Position numbers and translations under genes: made by a program
Source of the DNA: Williamsia sp.
GTDB lineage: Bacteria > Bacteroidota > Bacteroidia > Chitinophagales > Chitinophagaceae
Assembly: GCA_015069695.1 (NCBI GenBank)
Contig: JADCRZ010000044.1
Span: forward strand, 1 to 51,309
Direction: 5' to 3'
DNA: 51,309 nt
Part shown: positions 44,988 to 51,309 of the stretch, in pieces
Layout of the letters: every line of letters starts with the position of its first letter
Numbering within the stretch: the stretch's first letter is position 1
The notes under the pieces: generated by a model
Told to the model about the DNA's origin: nothing
The model's database searches: none
What the model saw: only the letters and a program-made list of their open reading frames with translations

Positions 44988-45698
44988 ATGAATGTAATTG
45001 TAACAGGATCAAGCAAAGGAATTGGAAGGGCGATAGCAGAAAAATTTGCTGCTGCCGGTCACCAGCTTTATCTGTGCGCAAGAGATGAGGTGCAACTAAA
45101 GGCCACGGCTACAGCGCTGCAGCAAGACTTTCCCGCTTCCACCATAAAGGTCCTTTCTGCCGACATCAGCCAGAAGGTAGAAGCCATCCGTTTTGCGGAC
45201 TGGGTGTTGCAGGAAACAGCGGCGAGCGGCGGACCAGAAATCCTGGTAAACAATGCCGGCACCTTTATACCAGGCAGCATCAAGGACGAAGAAGACGGCA
45301 CGCTGGAGAAAATGCTGGCCATCAACCTGTACAGCGCTTATCATACCACCCGTGCCCTGCTGCCCCGCATGATAGCGCGCGGACGGGGACATATCTTCAA
45401 TCTCTGTTCTATTGCATCGCTGCATGCCTACAACAATGGCGGAGCCTACAGCATCAGCAAGTTTGCCCTGCTGGGCTTTTCGCGCAACCTGCGGGAGGAG
45501 CTAAAGCCACATGGTATCAAGGTTACAGCCGTGATGCCGGGAGCCGTTTACACCGACTCCTGGAAAGAAAGCGGCATACCTGCACAACGCATGATAGAAG
45601 CAGCCGATATCGCCACCCTGGTTTATACCGCCACAACGCTTTCCCCACAAGCCACGATAGAAGACATTGTAATCCGCCCCCAACCGGGCGATCTGTAA
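44988..45698 (+). CDS. SDR-family oxidoreductase
   Basis: This 236-residue short-chain dehydrogenase starts MNVIVTGSSKGIGRAIAEKF, the NAD(P)-binding glycine motif. NNAGTF lies near 85-90, and the catalytic residues fall in NLCSIASLHAYNNGGAYSIS followed by K. It resembles the 3-oxoacyl-ACP reductase / sepiapterin-reductase-like group. The substrate is unknown. It is followed after 18 bases by bcp on the same strand and is probably co-transcribed with it. Confidence 0.88.
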   Translation: MNVIVTGSSKGIGRAIAEKFAAAGHQLYLCARDEVQLKATATALQQDFPASTIKVLSADISQKVEAIRFADWVLQETAASGGPEILVNNAGTFIPGSIKDEEDGTLEKMLAINLYSAYHTTRALLPRMIARGRGHIFNLCSIASLHAYNNGGAYSISKFALLGFSRNLREELKPHGIKVTAVMPGAVYTDSWKESGIPAQRMIEAADIATLVYTATTLSPQATIEDIVIRPQPGDL

Positions 45699-45716
45699 TT
45701 ATCAACCCGACCGATT

Positions 45717-46184
45717 ATGACGCATCTCAAAGCAGGCGACCAAGCGCCCCTGTTTACAGCCAAAGACCAGAACGGAAATAAGGTATCACTCAATGACCTG
45801 AAAGGAAAAAAGGTCATCCTGTATTTTTATCCGGAAGATGATACGCCCACCTGCACGGTACAAGCCTGTAACCTGCGCGATGGGGAAGCCCGGCTTAAAG
45901 CACAAGGCTTCACCATCCTGGGTGTTAGTCCAAACGACGAGCAAAGCCACCTGGCCTTTCAAAAAAAATTCAGTCTGCCGTTTTCCCTGCTCGCCGATCC
46001 TTCCCATACCATCATCGACCAATACGGCGTCTGGGGCGAAAAGCAACTCTACGGCCGCCACTACATGGGCCTGCACCGCACCACGTTTATCATCGATGAA
46101 CAGGGAATCATCAGAAAGATATTCCTCAAACCCCGGAACAAACAGCATGCGGAAGATATTCTGGCCCTTGGTCTTGAACCATGA
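45717..46184 (+). CDS. bcp: thioredoxin-dependent thiol peroxidase (peroxiredoxin Bcp)
   Basis: This 155-residue peroxiredoxin reduces hydrogen peroxide and organic peroxides using thioredoxin. The active motif DDTPTCTVQACNLRD has the peroxidatic Cys46 and the resolving Cys51 five residues on, the atypical 2-Cys pattern of Bcp. GVSPNDEQSHLAFQKKFSLPF and RTTFIIDEQG are conserved segments. Its final codons GAA CCA TGA belong to a palindromic repeat, so the protein ends LEP and its stop codon is repeat-encoded. Confidence 0.95.
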   Translation: MTHLKAGDQAPLFTAKDQNGNKVSLNDLKGKKVILYFYPEDDTPTCTVQACNLRDGEARLKAQGFTILGVSPNDEQSHLAFQKKFSLPFSLLADPSHTIIDQYGVWGEKQLYGRHYMGLHRTTFIIDEQGIIRKIFLKPRNKQHAEDILALGLEP

Positions 46185-46283
46185 TTTACAGGATTTTTGG
46201 GATTCAGGGACGTTAGTGGTTCGATCAGCTAATTGTCTGAACCAGGATTACACGGATCCCAAAAATCCTGTAAATCATGGTTC
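46176..46283. repeat. long palindromic TCTGAACC-family element
   Basis: The arms 46176-46205 and 46254-46283 are reverse complements over 28 bases without error (starting GAACCATGATTTACAGG), then one mismatch and one more match. The 48-base spacer holds a second head, TCTGAACC (46236-46243), running into AGGATTACACGGATCC. Each outer arm supplies a stop codon: bcp on the plus strand (46182-46184) and the small protein on the minus strand (46275-46277). Confidence 0.88.
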
Positions 46284-46499
46284 AGCCTTCCCTCTAGTCT
46301 TCTCCCCTGATTCAGCCCTCAATCCGGACTGGTTGGTGTCGTCAAATGACTTATCCTTGTCTGGCTGGGGTTTGTTGCCCTCACCGCTTTCGGTATTGGT
46401 TGTTGGCGGGCGGTCGGTTTCCTTGTTGTCCTGGTCGCTGCGCACTTTTGTATTTTCGTAGCCGATATTGTCCTGGTCTTTTTTATCCTGATTGCTCAT
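46275..46499 (-). CDS. small hydrophilic, probably disordered protein
   Basis: This 74-residue polypeptide starts MSNQDKKDQDNIGYENTK and is rich in Asp, Lys, Asn, Gln, Thr and Ser. It has almost no hydrophobic residues and no cysteine, and looks intrinsically disordered. I do not recognise a family. A longer in-frame reading to 46700 overlaps the divergent HELVH gene and is rejected. The last codons GAA CCA TGA lie in the palindromic repeat, giving the ending AEP, the mirror of bcp on the other side. Its coding status is uncertain because low-complexity frames can arise by chance. Confidence 0.5.
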   Translation of the reverse strand: MSNQDKKDQDNIGYENTKVRSDQDNKETDRPPTTNTESGEGNKPQPDKDKSFDDTNQSGLRAESGEKTRGKAEP

Positions 46500-46601
46500 A
46501 TGGGTTGGTTGAGACCATGAAGCTAAAGAAATTGTGCCATACTGCCGGCCTGCGCAAAGAAGCCCATCTTTCTTAATTTCAGGAGGCGCAAACCCAACTG
46601 G

Positions 46602-46922
46602 ATGGATTGTTATATCAAAGAAAATTCTCCCATTGCCCGGATCGCCGCACGCAAGCTGCGGGCTGATGCCGCAGCCATCGTGGTTGGCCGGACCATCCAT
46701 CTATACAATGCTTCGCGCCGGGAATTCTTATCGAACCCGCGCTGGCTGCGGCACGAGCTGGTGCATATCCGCCAGTTCCGCCGTTATGGCTTTTTGTCCT
46801 TTATTGCAAGATACCTGTGGGAAAGCTTGCTAAATGGATACACCAACAACAAGTATGAAGCAGAAGCCCGGCAGGGTGAAGAGGACGAAACCATTTGCAA
46901 TGGCTTCCACATTGTGGAGTAA
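46602..46922 (+). CDS. small HExxH protein (DUF4157-like)
   Basis: This 106-residue protein has a zinc-protease-like motif RHELVHIRQF at about 49-58 and a possible third ligand in NKYEAEAR (about 83-90). It matches small DUF4157-like proteins. The HELVH pair suggests metal binding, but activity is unproven. There is no signal peptide or clear membrane helix. An AGGAGG (46581-46586) lies 15 bases before the ATG, which is farther than usual. It converges with birA, with 9 bases between the stops. Confidence 0.8.
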   Translation: MDCYIKENSPIARIAARKLRADAAAIVVGRTIHLYNASRREFLSNPRWLRHELVHIRQFRRYGFLSFIARYLWESLLNGYTNNKYEAEARQGEEDETICNGFHIVE

Positions 46923-46931
46923 AATCCTGCG

Positions 46932-47681
46932 TTAACCAACTTCCTGTACCCATTCTACTTCACCTGTTTGAAAACGGTCTGCCACACTGCTTTCAACCAA
47001 CAGACTTCCCTGTTTATCCACCCCTTCAATCCGCGCCGGGAACACCACATTGCCCTGCCGGAGCCGGACGGTTTCGTGGTGCTTGTAGAGGGCCTTGTTG
47101 TAATTGGTGAGCAATGCGTCTGCTTCGCCCTGCAGCAATCGCCCGTAATTTGTTTGAAGCAGGGTGCACAGTTTACCCGCGAGTTGGATCACGTCAAGGT
47201 CATACCCGAGTACCTGTTTCATGCTGACGGGATTGGGAAGATGGGGTGGAAAGACTACCTGGTTGATGTTCAAGCCAATCCCTACAATGGCGAACTGCCA
47301 TTGACTGCCTTGGAAGCCATTTTCAATGAGGATGCCTCCTGCCTTTCTGTCATTCCAATACAAATCATTGGGCCATTTTATTTTAATTTTTTCCTGGGCC
47401 AGGCTTTCCAGGAGATTATAGCAGCTCAGGGCAACAGCCATGTTTAACAAGGGCAGGTCAGTAAACAGGCGTGGGGCCGGATACAAAACCGTACTCATCA
47501 GGATGTTTTCTCCTGCGGTGGTTATCCATTTCTTCTCCCGCTGTCCCCGGCCGGCCGTTTGCTCGAGGGCAAAATAAGTTTCTCCGTGCAAGGCGGTTCC
47601 TTTGTGAACCTGTGCCATGGCATAGTTGTTGGTACTGTCAACACTGGCAAGTACATGGAAGTTTTGACCGATCATGTCCAT
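46932..47681 (-). CDS. birA: biotin--[acetyl-CoA-carboxylase] ligase
   Basis: This 249-residue enzyme attaches biotin to carboxylase carrier domains through biotinyl-AMP. SVDSTNNYA (about 14-22), AGRGQREKKWIT (biotin and ATP binding, GRGQ at about 44) and KIKWPNDLYW (catalytic lysine region) are present. It lacks the N-terminal helix-turn-helix of E. coli BirA, so it is ligase only and not a repressor. The start could be ATG 47681 or the ATG at 47675. It is divergent from rsfS. Confidence 0.94.
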   Translation of the reverse strand: MDMIGQNFHVLASVDSTNNYAMAQVHKGTALHGETYFALEQTAGRGQREKKWITTAGENILMSTVLYPAPRLFTDLPLLNMAVALSCYNLLESLAQEKIKIKWPNDLYWNDRKAGGILIENGFQGSQWQFAIVGIGLNINQVVFPPHLPNPVSMKQVLGYDLDVIQLAGKLCTLLQTNYGRLLQGEADALLTNYNKALYKHHETVRLRQGNVVFPARIEGVDKQGSLLVESSVADRFQTGEVEWVQEVG

Positions 47682-47707
47682 CTCTTAGGGAAATGCGAAA
47701 AGATTAG

Positions 47708-47715
47708 TATTTTTG
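47708..47715 (+). promoter_or_regulatory. candidate -7 box upstream of rsfS
   Basis: TATTTTTG is a perfect TAnnTTTG match about 110 bases before the rsfS start. It would give a long leader, and no -33 box was found. Confidence 0.25.
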
Positions 47716-47826
47716 GCAAGGTCGAATGTAGAACTCTTCCGGTAAATTTTTTTTTATAGATAAAGGAAGACAAGCTTTTTTCCATGCATTGTAATTAAAT
47801 CACTAAAAGCCTGATTATTGGAACAA

Positions 47827-48222
47827 ATGACAGTATTGGCGACCCGTAACCGCAGACAGGTAGCCAGATTAACAAGGAGCTCAAAAATCTTTAAAACCAT
47901 CCTTCACGCTATCCAGGAGAAAAAAGGCACCAACATTGTTTCACTGGACCTGCGAAAAATTCCTGAAGCGGTCTCTGATTTTTTTATCATCTGCACTGCA
48001 GGAAGCAATATACAAAGCAAAGCGATTGCCGAATACGTAGAAGAACAGGTAAAGAAAGTGTGCGGTGAAGATCCGTTTAAACACGAGGGTTTTCAGGCAG
48101 CCCAATGGGTACTGATCGACTATGTAAATGTGGTGGTCCACATTATGCAGGAAGAATCACGCAACTTTTACCGGCTCGAAGATCTGTGGAGCGATGCCCC
48201 GGTAATGGAACACAAAGATTAA
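47827..48222 (+). CDS. rsfS: ribosome silencing factor
   Basis: This 131-residue RsfS (YbeB/Iojap) protein binds ribosomal protein uL14 and blocks subunit joining when nutrients are scarce. The core contains VSDFFIICTAGSNIQSKAIA and AQWVLIDYVNVVVHIM, typical of the family. An ATG at 47827 is preferred over a TTG at 47818 that would add three residues. The order rsfS-ftsH-LUD is familiar in Bacteroidota. It lies 149 bases before ftsH. Confidence 0.93.
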   Translation: MTVLATRNRRQVARLTRSSKIFKTILHAIQEKKGTNIVSLDLRKIPEAVSDFFIICTAGSNIQSKAIAEYVEEQVKKVCGEDPFKHEGFQAAQWVLIDYVNVVVHIMQEESRNFYRLEDLWSDAPVMEHKD

Positions 48223-48371
48223 AACAGCACTGGCGGCTCCGGCCGGCAGTTCTTTTTGCGTGCGGACTTTCCAAATGTTAAAGGATGCTTACAATCGCAC
48301 AATACCAACCCAATTTTGAACAAATGATTAAAAAAACTATTAAATAGTACATAAGGAGAAGCATTTGATTT

Positions 48372-50474
48372 ATGTCACAAGAAGATATGAAACAGAGTGA
48401 TAGGGGGTTTTCCAGAATGAGACCCCGGGACGACTCAGGGAACAATGGTTCCCGAAAAGGTCCACGCTTTAATTTATACTGGGTTTGGGGAGTGATCATC
48501 GCTATATTTTTTGGCGTCCAGATTTTCAATCCTTTTAATGCTGATATAAAAGACACCAACCTGCAGGAATTTAAAAATGACATGCTTGCAAAAGGGGATG
48601 TAGAAAGCTATACCATCATTGACAACAGGAACCTGGTTAAGATCTATATAAAGAAAGACAGTCTCCAGAAACCTTTTTACAAAGCCAAACTTTCCAAAGG
48701 CGGCTCTTTTGCATTTGCCGACAAATCGCAGGGCCCCCAGTTCCAGCTTACCATAACCAAGGGTGAATCGTTTGAAAGCGCCATGCGCGATTTCTATGCT
48801 AAAAACCCCGGCATTAAAGAAGTGACCTGGAACGTGAAACAGGAAGGCGATCTCTTTACCCCCATCTTTCAGTTTGTGTTTCCCATCCTGATCATTGTCC
48901 TGATCTGGATCCTGCTGATGCGTAAAATGGGTGGTGGCGCCGGAAGCGGTGCCGGACCGGGCGGCATTTTCAACATCGGCAAATCAAAAGCAACCCTGTT
49001 CGACAAAGGCACCAAGGTCAACATTACATTCAACGATGTGGCCGGACTGGATGAAGCCAAAGTTGAAGTGATGGAGATCGTTGACTTTCTGAAAAACCCC
49101 AAGAAGTATACATCCCTGGGTGGTAAAATTCCCAAGGGAGCCCTCCTGATCGGTCCTCCGGGAACAGGTAAAACCTTGCTTGCCAAAGCCATGGCGGGTG
49201 AGGCACAGGTCCCGTTTTTCAGCATGAGCGGTTCCGACTTCGTTGAACTGTTCGTAGGCGTGGGCGCCAGCAGGGTTCGAGACCTGTTCAAGCAAGCCCG
49301 CGAAAAAGCCCCTTGTATCATATTCATTGATGAAATCGACGCCATCGGCCGTGCCCGTGGCAAGAACGCCATCATGAGCAATGACGAGCGCGAAAGCACC
49401 CTCAACCAGCTCCTGGTTGAGATGGATGGCTTCAGCGGTGAGTCAGGCATCATTGTACTGGCTGCTACCAACCGTCCTGATGTACTGGATTCGGCCCTGC
49501 TTCGTCCGGGCCGTTTTGACCGGCAGATATCCATCGACAAACCTGACCTGAAGGGGAGAGAGCACATCTTTAAAGTGCACCTCAAACCGATCAAGATATC
49601 AACCAAGGTTGACATCCATAAACTGGCTGAACAGACGCCTGGTTTCGCAGGTGCCGATATTGCCAATGTGTGCAACGAAGCTGCCCTGATCGCAGCCAGA
49701 AAAGGAAAGGAACACGTTGAGATGGAAGACTTCCAGGATGCAGTTGACAGGGTCATCGGCGGATTGGAAAAAAAGAACAAGATCATTTCGCCGGAAGAAA
49801 AAAAGATCATTGCCTACCACGAGGCCGGTCATGCAATCTGTGGCTGGTACCTGGAACATGCTTATCCCCTGTTGAAAGTGACCATCGTTCCGCGGGGTGT
49901 GGCTGCACTGGGCTATGCACAGTATACGCCCAAAGAGCAATACCTGTACAACACAGATCAGCTTTTTGATCAGATCTGTATGAGTTTGGGTGGAAGAGCC
50001 AGTGAAGACCTGAACTTCCAGAAAATATCTACCGGTGCGCAGAACGACCTGCAGCAGATCACCCGGATGGCTTATGCCATGGTAACTGTATACGGCATGA
50101 ACGCGAAAGTGGGCAATGTCAGCTTTTATGACCCGGCAGCAGAGAATTCTTTTACCAAGCCTTACTCGGAAGAAACATCCAAGCTGATTGATGAAGAAGT
50201 CAGAAAGCTGATCGACCGGGCATATGATGCGACAAAAAATCTGCTTACTGAAAAGCATGCGCAAGTGACCAAGTTGGCTGAAGCCCTGCTCGACAAGGAA
50301 GTGTTGTTCCAGAGTGATGTGGAAGCCCTCATCGGAAAGCGGCCGTATGAAGAAAAGAAAACATTGGATGTAGAAGAAGGAGACGATTCCAAACACCCCG
50401 AAACCGGGGTGATCAGCGAAGGCGTTCCTCCTTACGACAGCAATGCCACCAATCATTCTCTTAAATACGAATAG
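48372..50474 (+). CDS. ftsH: ATP-dependent zinc metalloprotease FtsH
   Basis: This 700-residue membrane AAA protease degrades misfolded and short-lived membrane and cytoplasmic proteins. It has a first transmembrane helix (about 35-51), a periplasmic FtsH domain (about 55-160) and a second helix (about 165-183). Walker A GPPGTGKT is at 261-268, Walker B IIFIDEID at 316-323, and the zinc site HEAGH at 483-487. The C-terminal tail is acidic. AAGGAG lies about 12 bases before the ATG. The LUD gene starts 4 bases past its stop, or overlaps it if an earlier ATG is used. Confidence 0.97.
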   Translation: MSQEDMKQSDRGFSRMRPRDDSGNNGSRKGPRFNLYWVWGVIIAIFFGVQIFNPFNADIKDTNLQEFKNDMLAKGDVESYTIIDNRNLVKIYIKKDSLQKPFYKAKLSKGGSFAFADKSQGPQFQLTITKGESFESAMRDFYAKNPGIKEVTWNVKQEGDLFTPIFQFVFPILIIVLIWILLMRKMGGGAGSGAGPGGIFNIGKSKATLFDKGTKVNITFNDVAGLDEAKVEVMEIVDFLKNPKKYTSLGGKIPKGALLIGPPGTGKTLLAKAMAGEAQVPFFSMSGSDFVELFVGVGASRVRDLFKQAREKAPCIIFIDEIDAIGRARGKNAIMSNDERESTLNQLLVEMDGFSGESGIIVLAATNRPDVLDSALLRPGRFDRQISIDKPDLKGREHIFKVHLKPIKISTKVDIHKLAEQTPGFAGADIANVCNEAALIAARKGKEHVEMEDFQDAVDRVIGGLEKKNKIISPEEKKIIAYHEAGHAICGWYLEHAYPLLKVTIVPRGVAALGYAQYTPKEQYLYNTDQLFDQICMSLGGRASEDLNFQKISTGAQNDLQQITRMAYAMVTVYGMNAKVGNVSFYDPAAENSFTKPYSEETSKLIDEEVRKLIDRAYDATKNLLTEKHAQVTKLAEALLDKEVLFQSDVEALIGKRPYEEKKTLDVEEGDDSKHPETGVISEGVPPYDSNATNHSLKYE

Positions 50475-50478
50475 GTCA

Positions 50479-51126
50479 GTGGCTGCCCCTTCTTCAAAAA
50501 ATAAAATACTCAAAAAGATCAGGAAGGCGTTGACCCAGTCAACGCCTCTTCCTTTTCCGGACAGAAAGGCGGAAGACCCGATCGTTCCGCCGCAGGAAAC
50601 CGAGCTGGAAGTACAGTTTGCAGAAGAATTTAGCAAACTGCAGGGCAAGTTTGTTTTTTGCCTGAATACAGATGAGCTGCTGTACCACCTGACCCAGCTC
50701 ACCAGCCATGAACAATGGAAAGAAATTTACTGCAGCGAACAACCGCTGCAGCAACTGTTCACAGCCAAAGGATTTTCCTTCAACCCCGCGCTTGCTTTAA
50801 AGGACGCAGACGTAAGCATCACACTTTGCGAATGCCTGGTAGCCCGCACGGGCACCATCGTTATGAGTGCCGCCCAGCAGCATGGCCGCACATCAGGCGT
50901 ATACGCCCCTGTACATGTGTGCATCGCTTACACCAACCAGCTCGTCTACGATGTCAGCAACGCCTTCAACCTGCTGCAAACCAAGTACGGCGATCAGCTC
51001 CCCTCTCTCATCAATTTTGCCAGCGGCCCCAGCCGCACCGCCGACATAGAAAAAACCCTCGTTGTCGGCGTCCACGGCCCTAAGGAAGTGTACGTGTTTT
51101 TGGTAGATGACAGCTTAGCGCACTAA
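50479..51126 (+). CDS. LUD-domain protein (LutC/YkgG-like)
   Basis: This protein of about 215 residues carries an LUD domain. CECLVARTGTIVMSAAQQHGR (about 116 on) and NFASGPSRTADIEKTLVVGV followed by HGPKEVYVFLVDD are hallmarks of LutC, which takes part in L-lactate oxidation. No LutA or LutB gene is near, and in Bacteroidota this gene commonly follows ftsH, so its role here may differ. A GTG at 50479 is taken as the start because it directly follows the ftsH stop. An ATG at 50443 inside ftsH would add 12 residues. Confidence 0.88.
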   Translation: MAAPSSKNKILKKIRKALTQSTPLPFPDRKAEDPIVPPQETELEVQFAEEFSKLQGKFVFCLNTDELLYHLTQLTSHEQWKEIYCSEQPLQQLFTAKGFSFNPALALKDADVSITLCECLVARTGTIVMSAAQQHGRTSGVYAPVHVCIAYTNQLVYDVSNAFNLLQTKYGDQLPSLINFASGPSRTADIEKTLVVGVHGPKEVYVFLVDDSLAH

Positions 51127-51263
51127 ACTCCTATCCAAAGCAAAGCCGCCAGTTTTATCCTCCGCCTGTCAAAATTCCTTCTTCACCATCTGCTCCTCTT
51201 TATTCACAGATACCTGTATGATTTCAATTTGATTTTACTTCTCAAGGGAGTTCTTGCGGTTGG

Positions 51264-51309
51264 TCTGAACCTTGATTTTTTTGCTTCTTTTTGCATCAAG
51301 GCAAAAAGA
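51264..51309 (+). repeat. interleaved inverted-repeat element, copy 3 (cut by window edge)
   Basis: The head TCTGAACC (51264-51271) leads into CCTTGAT (51270-51276), which pairs with ATCAAGG (51295-51301). GCTTCTTTTTG (51283-51293) begins to pair with CAAAAAGA (51302-51309), where the window ends. It lies 138 bases past the LUD stop. Nothing else recognisable is in 51127-51263. Confidence 0.75.

Noticed and set aside
46500-46700. Longer N-terminus of the 46275 small protein
   Set aside because: It would overlap the start and Shine-Dalgarno of the divergent HELVH gene, and its composition differs from the acidic core.
47818-47826. TTG start for rsfS
   Set aside because: An ATG lies three codons later and fits the family length. 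The TTG adds only three residues and has no better ribosome site.
48869-50702. Long minus-strand open frames opposite ftsH and the LUD gene
   Set aside because: They are antisense to highly conserved genes, low in complexity, and have no motifs.

Overview
The window looks like the chromosome of a Bacteroidota member, most likely family Chitinophagaceae. The signs are type IX secretion C-terminal sorting domains on a secreted xylanase and a subtilase, an exosortase-N gene pair, -7 promoter boxes of the form TAnnTTTG, few Shine-Dalgarno sequences, and an rsfS-ftsH-LUD gene order. No plasmid, phage, insertion sequence, rRNA, tRNA or CRISPR array was seen.

Layout. 1-1.4 kb: the tail of an unknown gene, a GC-rich inverted repeat and a cyanophycinase. 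1.4-9.8 kb: a xylan/xylose module with xylB, xylA and a secreted GH10 xylanase on the minus strand, diverging from a GH67 alpha-glucuronidase and an SDR on the plus strand. Together these cut glucuronoxylan, remove (methyl)glucuronate and send xylose to xylulose-5-phosphate. 10-14.2 kb: catalase and a secreted beta-helix protein, converging on a terminator. 14.5-21.2 kb: seven co-directional genes (membrane protein, winged-helix regulator, membrane protein, VIT-domain protein with a PEP-CTERM-like tail, exosortase N fused to an EpsI-like domain, diacylglycerol kinase, DUF1361 protein), closed by a perfect 17-bp hairpin. 21.3-31.2 kb: a large TolB-like/beta-barrel surface protein, an MBL hydrolase, a flippase, translation-quality genes (arfB, dtd, glyS), a MazG-like enzyme and a flavin reductase. 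31.4-41.4 kb: a subtilase with a T9SS tail, a small secreted protein, mfd, an alpha/beta hydrolase and a tRNA-dihydrouridine synthase. 41.5-51.1 kb: a CPBP protease, cdsA and psd (phosphatidylethanolamine synthesis), a HAD nucleotidase, an SDR, bcp, two small proteins, birA, rsfS, ftsH and a LUD protein.

Two signals stand out. The first is the XrtN pair: one exosortase beside one apparent substrate that carries a textbook PEP-hydrophobic-basic tail. The second is a family of intergenic repeats with the head TCTGAACC. Some copies continue into 9-nt-periodic GATT units, others into two interleaved inverted repeats that show compensatory base changes. In six genes of this window the repeat itself supplies the stop codon, so these elements sit at gene 3' ends with unusual precision.
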